A stretch of 64,000 nucleotides of DNA from Chloroflexaceae bacterium (GTDB lineage: Bacteria > Chloroflexota > Chloroflexia > Chloroflexales > Chloroflexaceae), in NCBI GenBank assembly GCA_025057155.1, contig JANWYD010000022.1, forward strand, positions 27,551 through 91,550, written 5' to 3'. Of the stretch, positions 10,584-19,176 are shown one piece after another. The notes under the pieces are model-generated. The model was not told the DNA's origin. It saw nothing but the letters and a program-made list of their open reading frames with translations, and did no database searches. The position numbers and the translations under genes were made by a program. Position 1 is the stretch's first letter, and each line of letters opens with the position of its first letter.

Positions 10584-10610
10584 GCGTGGGAGAACCCTGG
10601 CTTCCCCACC

Positions 10611-13496
10611 CTACTCCTCGCCGGCTGCGCGGCGGCGAGCGCGTTCCTTGGCTGCCCGCAGGCGCGCCAGGGGGTCGTCGGTGGCGTCAGGTGACGCAGG
10701 AGGAGGAGCGGGCGGCGCCGGGGTCGCGGGATCCCTGGGATTGGCGGCGCTGCTGCCTGACTGAGGAGGAGGCTCGGACGCGGCGTGGCCGCTGATGCGT
10801 TCCTGCGCGCGACGTTTGGCCCCGGCCAGCCGCTCCAGGGTCGGATCGCCCGGCACGGGGGCGGGGCGGGCCGGCGCGGCGCGAGGGATCGTCCAGGCCC
10901 GGAGGGCGGCAAGGTCCTCACGGCGCAGCAGAAGACGCCGCACCGCAATATCGAAGACCAGCAACAGCAGCGCCAGGGCGAGCAGGGGCATGGCGATCTC
11001 GCGGGCGCGCGTCACGCCGCTGTCAACGCGATTGAAGGCAGCGGCGGCTTCGGTCAAGGGCGCGCCCCCGGTAAGGGTGGCGAGTTCGGCCAGCAGGGCC
11101 GGGTTGGCCTGGGCCCCGCGGTACTCCGCGGAGTATGGCACCACCAGGCCGGCTGTCTCCTGCAACACCGGCCGACCCGCGGCGACGCCGCTGATCTGTA
11201 CCAGGTAGGTGCCCGGAGGGGGACTCTCGAAGCGGCCCTGGTAGGTTTGCGGGCCAACCTGCGGCAGCGGGATCTCGCGCCGCGAGCCATCAGTGCCGAT
11301 CAGGGTCGCGGCAACTTCGAGATTCTCCTGCCCCGGCCCGGTGGTGAGCCGGATGAGCGTTTCGGCGCCGGCCACCTGCATCTCGGCGCTAACCTCCTGG
11401 CCGCCGCGGGCAGGCAGCACTGCTTCGATGAGTTGCCCGGCAAAACGCGGAAAGCCCTCCCAGCGGATCCACTCAGCGGCCCATTTGCCGCGCGCGTCGC
11501 TGAGCCAGGCGGCGCTGCGTCCCAATCCGTATTGCCAGATCGCCAGCAAGGGTTGATCATCGTCAGTTTCAAGCACCGCGCGGGCGCTCTCTTTGAGGGT
11601 GCTGCCGTTGAAGCCAAAAAGGGGGGGCAGGCCGCCGAGACCGGCCAGGATCGGGCTTTCGCCGACCGCCACCGGTACAAAGGGGCGTTCGATAATGTAA
11701 TTGCCAACCGTGGTGATGGTCTCCTGCACGAAGATCTGCGGCACCTCGGCCATGTCCTGGGCAGGATAGTAGCGACCGCCGCCGGCCATGGCCAGGCGTT
11801 CAAGATAGTCAGCCGAACCGCTGCCCGCCGCTACCACGGTGAGGGTCATCCCCTGGGCGCGCATCCGCTCGGCAATATCCACCTGATCGCCGCCGGAGCC
11901 CCAGCCGTCGGTAAGCAGAATCACGTGCTTGAGGCGAGCGTCCACGCCCTGGAGCAGCGCCTCGGCCTCCAGCAGACCGGCGCGGACATTCGTGGAGCCA
12001 CGCGGTTCGAGGCTTGATAGGGCCTCAATCACCTCTTCGACCGTCGCGCCGGTGGTGGGCGGCATAGTCTGGACCGCGCGGCTATCGAAGGACACGATGC
12101 CGAGGGTGTCGTGCGGCCCCAGGAGCGCGGCGGCCTGGGCCACCGCCTCCTTGGCGATATCCACCTTGCGCGTCCCGGCCGCCTGGAGGGGCATGGCGCC
12201 GCGATCAGGACTGGCACAGTGGCAGGCGTCCATCGAACCGGACTTGTCAATGACGAAGACAAGGGCCAGGTCGGGCCGCTCCTCCCGGTCGCGTACATCC
12301 ATATAGACCGGCAGGGCCTCTTCAATTGGCGTGCGCCCATAGCCGCCGACCCCGAAACTCTCCTCGCCGCCGATCATCACCAGGCCCCTGCCCAGATCGC
12401 GGACATAGGCGGGCAGGGCGGCCATGGCGCCCACTGGCAGCGCACGGGCCGGAGTGTTGACCAGCACGACGCTCTCGTAGGCGCTCAGACCGGCCAGGTC
12501 GGCGGGCATCATATCTGGAACGACGATCTCGGCGATGATGTTGGCGGCCTGGAGACCAGTTGCCAGCGCCTGAGCGTCGGCGCGGTTGGCAGCCACGAGG
12601 AGCACCCGCGGCGGCCCCTGGATCTGGATCAGCGCCGACGCCTCATTATTCTGCGGGCGTCCGTCCTGCTCGGCTTCGATCTGCACGCGGAAGCGCTGGA
12701 AGCCTGAGCCGGAAACTTCAACCTGGAAGGGAACCTGATTGGCGCCGGGTTGGAGATCAACAAACCGTTCGGCGATCACTCCTCCATCGCCGATCAGACG
12801 CACGGTGGCGCGTTGAGCCACCGTGCTTTCCACCGTGGCAATCACCGTGGCGCGCTGGTTGTCGCGCACGCGCGCGGGAGCCTCCAGACGGGCGATCAGC
12901 GCTTCGGCGTCATCAGAGTTCAGGGCGAGATCAACAATATCAATCGGCACCCCCCGCGCAGCGGCCAGACGCGCGGCCTCGATCGCCCGGCCCTCGTTCT
13001 CGCCGCCGTCGGAGAGCAGCACCAGCCGTTTCTCGGCGTCGGCAGGAAAAAGGGCCAGGCCAAGCTGAATGGCCTCGGCGATGTTGGTGCGGGTCGCCAC
13101 CGGAACCGAACTGATGCGCCCCAGACGGCGCTCCTCACTGGGAGCGCGCTCCACCAACGCATTGCCGCCAAAGACGACGATTGCCGCCCGGTCGCCGGGG
13201 GGCATCTGCTGGAGGGCCTCCTGGATAAAGGTCTCAGCCTGGGCGCGGGCAGAGGGCGGCATGGAGTCGCTGCCGTCCAGCAAAAAAACCGTTGTCAGAC
13301 GCTCGACCGGCAGCACCAGTTGCGCCCCGGCCACGGCGAAGACCAGCGCGATTGCGATCACGCTGCGGAGCGCCAGGCTGGTCCAGAAGCGGCCCGGCGC
13401 CAGGCGATGCGGCGGGAGCAGCGCAACGGCCCAGATCAGCCCTACGACGATGAGCAGCCAGAGCATCTCGGGATAGATGAACGAGAGGCGCGGCAT
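10611..13496 (-). CDS. Large membrane protein with two von Willebrand factor A domains
   Basis: About 961 residues. Two N-terminal membrane segments (about 10-28 and 40-60) precede VWA domain 1 with MIDAS motif DGSDS (about residue 75). A GATase-like beta/alpha region follows (VLLVAANRADAQAL, MIGGEESFGVGGYG), typical of BatA/YfbK-like and chloride-channel-accessory-like bacterial proteins. A second VWA domain with DKSGS lies at about 405. Then come a beta-sandwich region, a C-terminal membrane helix (about 820-840), and a Pro/Ala/Arg-rich cytoplasmic tail with a repeated RLxxAKxRAxxR motif. The likely role is a cell-surface metal-dependent protein-binding scaffold. The ATG at 13496 is preferred over TTG at 13502; neither has a strong Shine-Dalgarno. 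Confidence 0.85.
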   Translation of the reverse strand: MPRLSFIYPEMLWLLIVVGLIWAVALLPPHRLAPGRFWTSLALRSVIAIALVFAVAGAQLVLPVERLTTVFLLDGSDSMPPSARAQAETFIQEALQQMPPGDRAAIVVFGGNALVERAPSEERRLGRISSVPVATRTNIAEAIQLGLALFPADAEKRLVLLSDGGENEGRAIEAARLAAARGVPIDIVDLALNSDDAEALIARLEAPARVRDNQRATVIATVESTVAQRATVRLIGDGGVIAERFVDLQPGANQVPFQVEVSGSGFQRFRVQIEAEQDGRPQNNEASALIQIQGPPRVLLVAANRADAQALATGLQAANIIAEIVVPDMMPADLAGLSAYESVVLVNTPARALPVGAMAALPAYVRDLGRGLVMIGGEESFGVGGYGRTPIEEALPVYMDVRDREERPDLALVFVIDKSGSMDACHCASPDRGAMPLQAAGTRKVDIAKEAVAQAAALLGPHDTLGIVSFDSRAVQTMPPTTGATVEEVIEALSSLEPRGSTNVRAGLLEAEALLQGVDARLKHVILLTDGWGSGGDQVDIAERMRAQGMTLTVVAAGSGSADYLERLAMAGGGRYYPAQDMAEVPQIFVQETITTVGNYIIERPFVPVAVGESPILAGLGGLPPLFGFNGSTLKESARAVLETDDDQPLLAIWQYGLGRSAAWLSDARGKWAAEWIRWEGFPRFAGQLIEAVLPARGGQEVSAEMQVAGAETLIRLTTGPGQENLEVAATLIGTDGSRREIPLPQVGPQTYQGRFESPPPGTYLVQISGVAAGRPVLQETAGLVVPYSAEYRGAQANPALLAELATLTGGAPLTEAAAAFNRVDSGVTRAREIAMPLLALALLLLVFDIAVRRLLLRREDLAALRAWTIPRAAPARPAPVPGDPTLERLAGAKRRAQERISGHAASEPPPQSGSSAANPRDPATPAPPAPPPASPDATDDPLARLRAAKERARRRAAGEE

Positions 13497-13502
13497 AGGC
13501 AA

Positions 13503-13888
13503 TCTTTCGGCGGGTAGCGTGACCCGCCTGGGCGGGCCGTGGAACGGTTTGGGGCGCGTTGGTTTATTCTACCGGATCGCCCCGTGGATGCGCAAGACAT
13601 GCGACGCGCAACCCTCCGGATTGCGCCCGCAAGTTCCCGACCGGGCGCGGGGAGAAACCAGGTTGCCTCAGCTCCACCTGATGTACGTGTTCACGCTGCT
13701 CCTGGGAGCGAGGGCATCTTGCCCTCGAATCCTGACGAGGGCGCGACGCCCTCGCTCCGAGGTCTGCGGGGTTGCCCCAACTCTGAACACGTACCACCCG
13801 ATGGGCTATTCTCACCTGAGAGAAACCTGTGGTAGACTGACGACATTACGATGTACATTCCGCACTCCCCCAGGCAAGGAGATCCCCG
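13503..13888. other. 386-bp divergent intergenic region with cruciform-type repeats
   Basis: Separates the minus-strand VWA gene from the plus-strand isomerase gene. It holds GGAGCGAGGGC (13705-13715) facing GCCCTCGCTCC (13748-13758), with GAGGGC-loop-GCCCTC hairpins inside each half. A weak extended -10, TGGTAGACT, is near 13830-13838. AAGGAG (13876-13881) serves the next gene. No gene seen. Confidence 0.6.
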
Positions 13889-15019
13889 GTGACTGACGAC
13901 CAGACCAACGAGCGCGATATGCGCGCCGATGACGATGCTTTTCCTGATCCCAACGACTCCGATGCGGCATCCGTAGAGACCGCGACCGACGATAACGCGG
14001 AACTGGAAGAGAAGGATCCCGGCGGGCGCCCGCGCTGGCCGGTCATCATCGGCCTGGTGTTGCTGCTGGCCGCGATCGGCGTCGGCCTCGGGCTGATCCT
14101 GCCCTCCGGCCCCCTGCGCGAGATTGACCAGATGCCCCCCGCGCTGGCCACGATGCAGGCGGGCGCGCCTACCGCCTTGCCGCTGCCCGTGGCGATTGAA
14201 GGCGACAGCAAGGAGGTGATCGCCACCGTCGGCGAGGCGGCCATCTACCGCGGCGACTTCGTGCGCTTCTATCAGCCGGGCAGCGATCCGCAGGAAGTGC
14301 TCGAGCAGTTGATCCAGATCGAGTTGATCGTGCAGGCAGCCGCAGAAGAAGGCATCAGCGCCGATGAGACTGTGGTGAGCGAACAGATCGAGCGGATCAA
14401 GGAAACGCAGGCCAACGGCGATGATGCCCAGTTCGAGGCGTTTCTCAAACAACAGAAGATCGGCGATCTCCAGGAACTCCGCCGCCTGCTGGAACGCGAC
14501 CAGGTGGTGGAGGCGATGATCCTGCGCCATACGCCCCTGGAGCAGGTCCGCGCCCGCCATATCCTTATTGCCACTGATACATTGACGGATACCGCTGCTG
14601 TGGAAGCCGCGCGGGTCGAGGCCGAGGGCCTGATGGCCCGCCTTGACCAGGGGGCCGATTTCGCCGCCCTCGCCGCCGAGCATTCCGACGATGAAGGATC
14701 ACGCATCAACGGCGGCGATCTGGGCTGGGCGCCCCGCGGCCTGTTCGTCGAACCGTTTGATCAGGCGGTGTTCAGCATGGCCCGTGGCGAGCGACGTCTG
14801 GTACAGTCCCAGTTCGGCTGGCACATCATCGAGGTGGTCGAGCCAGCCGAGGTGCGCCCTCTGGCCAGTAGCGATCTGCTTCAGACTCAGGCCGGACAGC
14901 AGGCCTTTGTCGAGAAGTTCCTGCCCTTCGTTGATCAGCTCCGCACCCGGGCTGACGAGGCCCGGCAGATAAAGATCCTCGTGCCTGCGGAACGTCTGGT
15001 CACCCGGCCAGGGCAGTGA
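13889..15019 (+). CDS. Membrane-anchored parvulin-type peptidyl-prolyl isomerase
   Basis: Folding catalyst or chaperone outside the membrane (PrsA/SurA/PpiD-like). The 376 residues start with an acidic cytoplasmic N-terminus. One transmembrane helix follows (about 49-72, VIIGLVLLLAAIGVGL), then a SurA_N-like helical region and a parvulin PpiC domain at about 215-320 with RARHILIAT, DFAALAAEHSDD, GGDLGWAPRG and QFGWHIIEV. A GTG start is supported by AAGGAG 7 nt upstream. The next gene, a lipoprotein, follows on the same strand, consistent with an envelope-biogenesis pair. Confidence 0.92.
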   Translation: MTDDQTNERDMRADDDAFPDPNDSDAASVETATDDNAELEEKDPGGRPRWPVIIGLVLLLAAIGVGLGLILPSGPLREIDQMPPALATMQAGAPTALPLPVAIEGDSKEVIATVGEAAIYRGDFVRFYQPGSDPQEVLEQLIQIELIVQAAAEEGISADETVVSEQIERIKETQANGDDAQFEAFLKQQKIGDLQELRRLLERDQVVEAMILRHTPLEQVRARHILIATDTLTDTAAVEAARVEAEGLMARLDQGADFAALAAEHSDDEGSRINGGDLGWAPRGLFVEPFDQAVFSMARGERRLVQSQFGWHIIEVVEPAEVRPLASSDLLQTQAGQQAFVEKFLPFVDQLRTRADEARQIKILVPAERLVTRPGQ

Positions 15020-15222
15020 GGCTCCACATCGAGGAAGCTCAACACCCGGCGAAACGGCTGAAGAACCGTTCCAGCGCCACACGGATGGCTTCATCCGCCC
15101 CTCAGCGGGATGTCAGTGCGAATTTCGCCTCCGCGAACGTCTATGTAACAGAGGCGCATGCGCTGTTAGAGCGCGTTCGCGTCACTGGTCATGACGCTCA
15201 TTTCCCTTCGCGGAGGCCCCCT

Positions 15223-16983
15223 ATGCACACCCGGATCGTTTTCCCCGTCCTGGCGCTGGTCGTGGCGCTCGCTCTGGCCGGCTGCGCGGGCCAATCCGCC
15301 GGTCCGAGCGCCACGCCCTCACCCTCGATGACGCCAACGCCCCTCCCGGCGACCGCCACCAGCGCCCCGACGCCGCTGGCGACCGCTACGGGCGCGCCGG
15401 CGGCGCCTTCGCCTACGCTTGTGCCAACGGCATTGCCTGCGCCTGCCATCACGGTTCTTCCCACTGCCGCGCCTGAGGCTAGCCAGATCGGCGAGGAGAT
15501 CCTCTTTCTGCGGAACGGCGCGTTGGTGGCTCTCGATAGCGCCCGTGGCGACGAGCGGATCCTCGCCGACAGGGTGCGCTCGTTTAGCGCCACGCCTGAT
15601 GGGCACCTGATCGCCGTCACGCGGGGAACGGGCGACGGGGTGGAGATCTGGGTGCTGCAGCGCGATGGCGCCGGGCTGCGCCAGGTAACGAAGAACACCC
15701 TGGCCGAGAGCGGGCTGAGCTGGGCGCCCGATGGGACCGCCCTGGTGTACGCCGCGGCGCCTACCCTGCCTCCCGCGCTCCCCGAGTGGGAGACCTGGAG
15801 CGTCTGGTGTGCCACGGCCGAGGTGCGGAGGCTTGACCTGCCGACCGGCAAGGAGCAGACCCTGGGGCGGGGGTGCGAACCGGCCTTCGCGCCCGATGGC
15901 CGGCGGATCGCCTTTGCGACGCCGCCAACCGCGCCCGCTCCCGGATTTGCTTTTCGCGGCGCGGTCAATAGCATCCAGATCGTCAACCGGCAGGGCGCGA
16001 ATGGCTGGGACGCGGCCCGCGCCGGTGGAAGCGGGGAAACCGATGGGCTGGTGGTCTACGCCCCCACCTGGTCGCCCAATGGGAAGCAGGTGGCCTACCA
16101 GCGCTTCGTGGGTTACCACGCCCTGGTAGACGTCAATCTGACCGAAACAACCAGTTCCTACCGGCGGCAGCCTCGTCCCGTAACTGTTGGCGCGGGCTGG
16201 GCGGCGCCGCCTCGCTACGCTCCCGACGGCGCGCGCCTGGCGGTTACCGAGGACAACTACAGTGACGCGCGTGGTTTCACAGGGTACGATGTCTGGTCCA
16301 CCAGCGCGTTGCGCCTCGGCGGCGAAAAGGTTATGGAACTGCCCTTCGCGACGGTGACGCTCTTCGCGACGGAGGCGGGCAGTCAGAAGTGGGCCACGGC
16401 GGCGGCCTGGGCGCCCGACGGCGCGCTGCTGGCGGTGATCCTGCCCGCGGGATGGTCGCCGGGGCTGAGCGCCGATGAGCCGCAGTTCCCAGACAATCGC
16501 CGCGGCGAAATCTGGCGCTGGCGTCCGGGAAGCGAGCCGGAGAGGCGCCTGGCGACCGATGTCGAGTTTGGATCGCCATTGCTCTGGTTGCCGGCGTTAC
16601 CGGCACTGGCACGAGGTGAAGCGGGAGTTTCCCTGGCCGTGCCGGCAGGCTGGACAGGGCGCGCCATTGCGGCGGACTATCTGATCGCCGATGGCCCCCA
16701 GAGCGAACGCCTGGCTGCCCGGTTGCGAGCCGGCGGCCCTCCCGGAGAGGTGACGGCCATGTTCCCGGAGCTGCTGGCGCCCGGCGCCCGTTCCGGTGAG
16801 CGGCTGTCGCTCCCCGATGGTTCGACCGTGCACCTGATCACCGGGGCCGACCCCGGCGGCGCGCCCCGCGCGGGAGCCCTGCGTCTCAGCTCCGATGGAG
16901 CAGTGGCGACGATCTACCTCACCACGCCGGAACGCTGGCCGCTGGAGCAGGCTATCGCTTTCGGGCTTCTTACCGCCCGTTGA
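15223..16983 (+). CDS. Lipoprotein with TolB-like beta-propeller
   Basis: A 586-residue secreted lipoprotein. A lipoprotein signal peptide ends in the lipobox LAGC (about residues 18-21), followed by a Thr/Pro/Ala-rich linker typical of Chloroflexota lipoproteins. A WD40-like/TolB-type propeller comes next, with repeated SWAPDGTALVYAAA, AFAPDGRRIAFA and TWSPNGKQVAYQ strands. The function is probably ligand or protein binding at the cell surface. The frame is open back to a GTG at 15016 overlapping the previous stop, but the ATG at 15223 gives a canonical signal peptide and has CGGAGG upstream, so I chose it. Confidence 0.85.
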   Translation: MHTRIVFPVLALVVALALAGCAGQSAGPSATPSPSMTPTPLPATATSAPTPLATATGAPAAPSPTLVPTALPAPAITVLPTAAPEASQIGEEILFLRNGALVALDSARGDERILADRVRSFSATPDGHLIAVTRGTGDGVEIWVLQRDGAGLRQVTKNTLAESGLSWAPDGTALVYAAAPTLPPALPEWETWSVWCATAEVRRLDLPTGKEQTLGRGCEPAFAPDGRRIAFATPPTAPAPGFAFRGAVNSIQIVNRQGANGWDAARAGGSGETDGLVVYAPTWSPNGKQVAYQRFVGYHALVDVNLTETTSSYRRQPRPVTVGAGWAAPPRYAPDGARLAVTEDNYSDARGFTGYDVWSTSALRLGGEKVMELPFATVTLFATEAGSQKWATAAAWAPDGALLAVILPAGWSPGLSADEPQFPDNRRGEIWRWRPGSEPERRLATDVEFGSPLLWLPALPALARGEAGVSLAVPAGWTGRAIAADYLIADGPQSERLAARLRAGGPPGEVTAMFPELLAPGARSGERLSLPDGSTVHLITGADPGGAPRAGALRLSSDGAVATIYLTTPERWPLEQAIAFGLLTAR

Positions 16984-17057
16984 GGCAGGCCGGACGCCCG
17001 GCGGTCCCCAGGCAGGGGCGGGTTGCCCACCGCCCGCAGCGCGAAAACCCCGGGGCT

Positions 17058-17160
17058 GTTGCAACGTCCGCCTCCAGCGGGGGATTGGGGCTCCATCGTA
17101 GAGACCGATTGCCACGCTTTGGCCGTTGCAACGTCCGCCTCCGGCGGGGGATTGGGGCGG
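17058..17160. repeat. Two-unit direct repeat, 67-bp period
   Basis: The shared core GTTGCAACGTCCGCCTCC plus an (A/G)GCGGGGGATTGGGGC tail is present at 17058 and 17125, and in degenerate form at about 41593. Each core can fold through CCGCCTCC/GGCGGGG. With only two tandem units and unequal flanks it is an interspersed repeat, not a CRISPR array. Confidence 0.7.
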
Positions 17161-17281
17161 CATAGCCGCCCGCTACAGTCATTTTGCGCTGGTCTGGGCG
17201 AATACGCGCCCAGACAACCCCCAACGACGTCGCAACAGCCGTGGCGACAACTCCGAGACACCCGTCATCATTTCGGTTGCA

Positions 17282-17290
17282 TGCTATAAT
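17282..17290 (+). promoter_or_regulatory. Extended -10 promoter (TGCTATAAT) for ppa
   Basis: A perfect TATAAT at 17285-17290 preceded by TGC, 43 bp before the pyrophosphatase ATG. No -35 match at 17 bp; extended -10 promoters do not need one. The same TGCTATA(A/C)T form recurs at smpB, menA and 48631. Confidence 0.65.
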
Positions 17291-17332
17291 GAAGCGTCCA
17301 CAGAGCGTCAGGCACACGCAGAAAGGCCGGCA

Positions 17333-17884
17333 ATGCAGAACTACTGGCACGATCTGGAACCCGGGCCAAGCGTCCCCGATGTGATCCATACCGTCGTCGA
17401 AATCCCCAAGGGTTCGCGCAACAAGTACGAGTTTGATAAAACGATCGGCGCCTTCAAGCTTGATCGCGTGCTCTACTCGGCGGTGCAGTATCCAGGCGAC
17501 TATGGCTTTATCCCCCAGACCTACTATGACGACGGCGACCCGCTGGACGTTCTGGTGATGACCAACCTGCCTACGTTCACGGGCTGTATCGTTGAGGCGC
17601 GCCCTGTCGGCCTGTTCCGTATGCTCGATAAGGGCGAGCACGATGACAAGATCCTCGCCGTGCTCCAGTATGACCCGTTCTTTGCCAATTTTACGGACTA
17701 CACCGATCTGCCCCCGCACTATTTGAAAGAGGTTGAACACTTCTTTACGGTCTACAAAGACCTCGAAGGCACACGGGTCGAGCCGGTGGGCTGGGAGCAT
17801 GTGGACGTGGCGCGGCAGCGCATTCTCTACGCCATTAACAACTACTGGGATATGCGCGCTGGGCGCTTGCTCAAGCGCGCCTGA
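17333..17884 (+). CDS. ppa: Inorganic pyrophosphatase, family I
   Basis: Soluble enzyme hydrolysing pyrophosphate to phosphate, which pulls biosynthetic reactions such as acyl-CoA ligation forward. The 183 residues fit the single-domain family I size. Signatures are EIPKGSRNKYE, YPGDYGFIPQT and the metal-binding DGDPLD. The ATG at 17333 is chosen because the family N-terminus (MQNYWHDLEPG) starts here and the extended -10 promoter is 43 bp upstream; the frame is open further upstream but reads repeats. The Nudix gene starts 5 bp after the stop, so the two are an operon. Confidence 0.95.
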   Translation: MQNYWHDLEPGPSVPDVIHTVVEIPKGSRNKYEFDKTIGAFKLDRVLYSAVQYPGDYGFIPQTYYDDGDPLDVLVMTNLPTFTGCIVEARPVGLFRMLDKGEHDDKILAVLQYDPFFANFTDYTDLPPHYLKEVEHFFTVYKDLEGTRVEPVGWEHVDVARQRILYAINNYWDMRAGRLLKRA

Positions 17885-17889
17885 GGCCA

Positions 17890-18342
17890 ATGTCGTCACG
17901 TTCCAACCGGTCTGGCGCCCATCGCACCGCCTACTCCGCTGGCGGCGTCATATTTCGCGTCGTCGCCGACCGGATCGAGGTCGCCCTGATTGCCACCGAC
18001 CGGGGCGGGCGCTGGGGTTTGCCCAAGGGCCACGTGAATCGCGGTGAGACGGCCGAGGCCGCTGCGGTGCGTGAAGTGGCGGAAGAGACCGGCTTGCACG
18101 GGGCGATTGTGCGCCACCTGGCGACTATCGAATACTGGTTCCGCGCCGGTCCCTCCCGGGTCCACAAATATGTGGACCTGTTTCTAATGCGCTACGAACA
18201 AGGCGAATTGCAGCCTCAGGAGGCCGAGGTGGACGATGCGCGCTGGTTCCCCCTCGACGAGGCTATCCGGCGCGTCTCGTTCGAGCGCGAGCGCGACGTG
18301 CTCCTCCAGGTGCAGACGATACTGCGCAATACGGGGGCGTAA
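17890..18342 (+). CDS. Nudix hydrolase
   Basis: A 150-residue cytosolic Nudix enzyme, hydrolysing nucleoside diphosphates linked to another moiety. The box GHVNRGETAEAAAVREVAEE plus TGL (about residues 42-64) contains every signature residue of G-x5-E-x7-REVxEETG. The upstream YSAGGVIFRV and downstream KYVDLFLM segments resemble the ADP-ribose/Ap4A-type subgroup. The exact substrate is not decidable. Translation is probably coupled to ppa (5-bp gap, GAGG at the stop). Confidence 0.92.
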   Translation: MSSRSNRSGAHRTAYSAGGVIFRVVADRIEVALIATDRGGRWGLPKGHVNRGETAEAAAVREVAEETGLHGAIVRHLATIEYWFRAGPSRVHKYVDLFLMRYEQGELQPQEAEVDDARWFPLDEAIRRVSFERERDVLLQVQTILRNTGA

Positions 18343-18519
18343 GCGAGATGGCCGCGCCCCTCAGACTCTCCTATCAGGCAGGGTGGGGGCAAAAGATGTC
18401 TCCGTACCCCGTAAGCGCCCGGATTTCCCGCAGAGCACGCAGAGGATGGGTTTTTGAAGCCCTTTGCGCTACTTCGACCGGCTATTCAGACACATTCGAC
18501 TCAGCGTAGAGGTGTACCG

Positions 18520-19005
18520 ATGACGGAGTATGTGATCGAAGTAACCATCGAAGCTGACCTGGAGGCGCATCTGGCTTCTCACGGCCTCGACGCGAGCCTG
18601 GTGGAGCGCGCCGTGCGCGAAACGCTCCGCGCCGAGGGCGTAGCAGGCCCGGTGGAGGTGGGTGTGCTCATCGCCGATGACGCCCGGCTGCACGCGCTTA
18701 ACCGCGACTATCGGGGCGTTGACGCGCCCACCGATGTGCTCTCGTTTGGCGACGATGGCGCCACGGGTCCCTTCGTCAGCCAGCCGGAAGGTCCCCGTTA
18801 CCTGGGGGATATCGCCATCTCCCTGGAGCGGGTGCTGGCGCAGGCCGCGGAGTACGGGCATCCCCCGGCTCGAGAACTGGCCTATCTCGCGGTTCACGGC
18901 GCGCTGCACCTGCTGGGCTACGACCACGAACGCAGCCCCGATGACGCGGCGGCCATGCGCGCCCGCGAAGAGGCCGTCTTGCTCGGCCTGGGGCTGGAAC
19001 GATAA
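18520..19005 (+). CDS. ybeY: Endoribonuclease YbeY (rRNA maturation factor)
   Basis: Metal-dependent RNase involved in 16S rRNA 3'-end maturation and ribosome quality control. The 161 residues include the family hallmark TDVLSFGDDG (about 71-80) and the zinc triad H126, H130 and H136 in HGALHLLGYDHE. The ATG at 18520 is preferred over 18454 since family proteins begin close to this point and AGAGGT precedes it. It is cytosolic. In many bacteria ybeY sits with phoH or era; neither is nearby here. Confidence 0.94.
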   Translation: MTEYVIEVTIEADLEAHLASHGLDASLVERAVRETLRAEGVAGPVEVGVLIADDARLHALNRDYRGVDAPTDVLSFGDDGATGPFVSQPEGPRYLGDIAISLERVLAQAAEYGHPPARELAYLAVHGALHLLGYDHERSPDDAAAMRAREEAVLLGLGLER

Positions 19006-19073
19006 GGGAAAAACCCTCCTCCGTATCCCTCCCCGGATAGGGAGTTCTCCCCTGGAAGCTGTGCAAAACCCGG

Positions 19074-19082
19074 TGCTATAGT
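19074..19082 (+). promoter_or_regulatory. Candidate extended -10 (TGCTATAGT) for the acyl-CoA ligase gene
   Basis: TATAGT preceded by TGC in an otherwise GC-rich gap, 95 bp before the downstream ATG. Confidence 0.45.
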
Positions 19083-19176
19083 TGCTCAAGCCCTGTGCAG
19101 CAGGTGAGATGCTCGCCATCTGCTGTCGCATTGCGGTCGTGATTCGCAGGCTCTCGATGAAGCGAGTTGGAGGCGT

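Larger units (their letters stand above)
16984..17332. other. 349-bp intergenic region with a repeated unit and the ppa promoter
   Basis: Two near-identical stretches starting GTTGCAACGTCCGCCTCC (17058 and 17125, spaced 67 bp) each run about 38 bp. A related third copy lies at 41593. The extended -10 for ppa is at 17282-17290. No gene seen. Confidence 0.65.

Noticed and set aside
10541..10764. Small proteins starting MPKTP in each MITE-like element
   Set aside because: The frames continue into unrelated flanking sequence and end at random, so they are not independent genes. Only copy E is in phase with a real gene.
15016..15222. GTG start overlapping the isomerase stop for the beta-propeller lipoprotein
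   Set aside because: It would bury a canonical lipoprotein signal peptide 69 residues inside the protein. The ATG at 15223 has a Shine-Dalgarno and the right N-terminus.
17058..17160. Possible CRISPR array
   Set aside because: Only two units, no equal-length spacers, no cas genes nearby, and a dispersed third copy.
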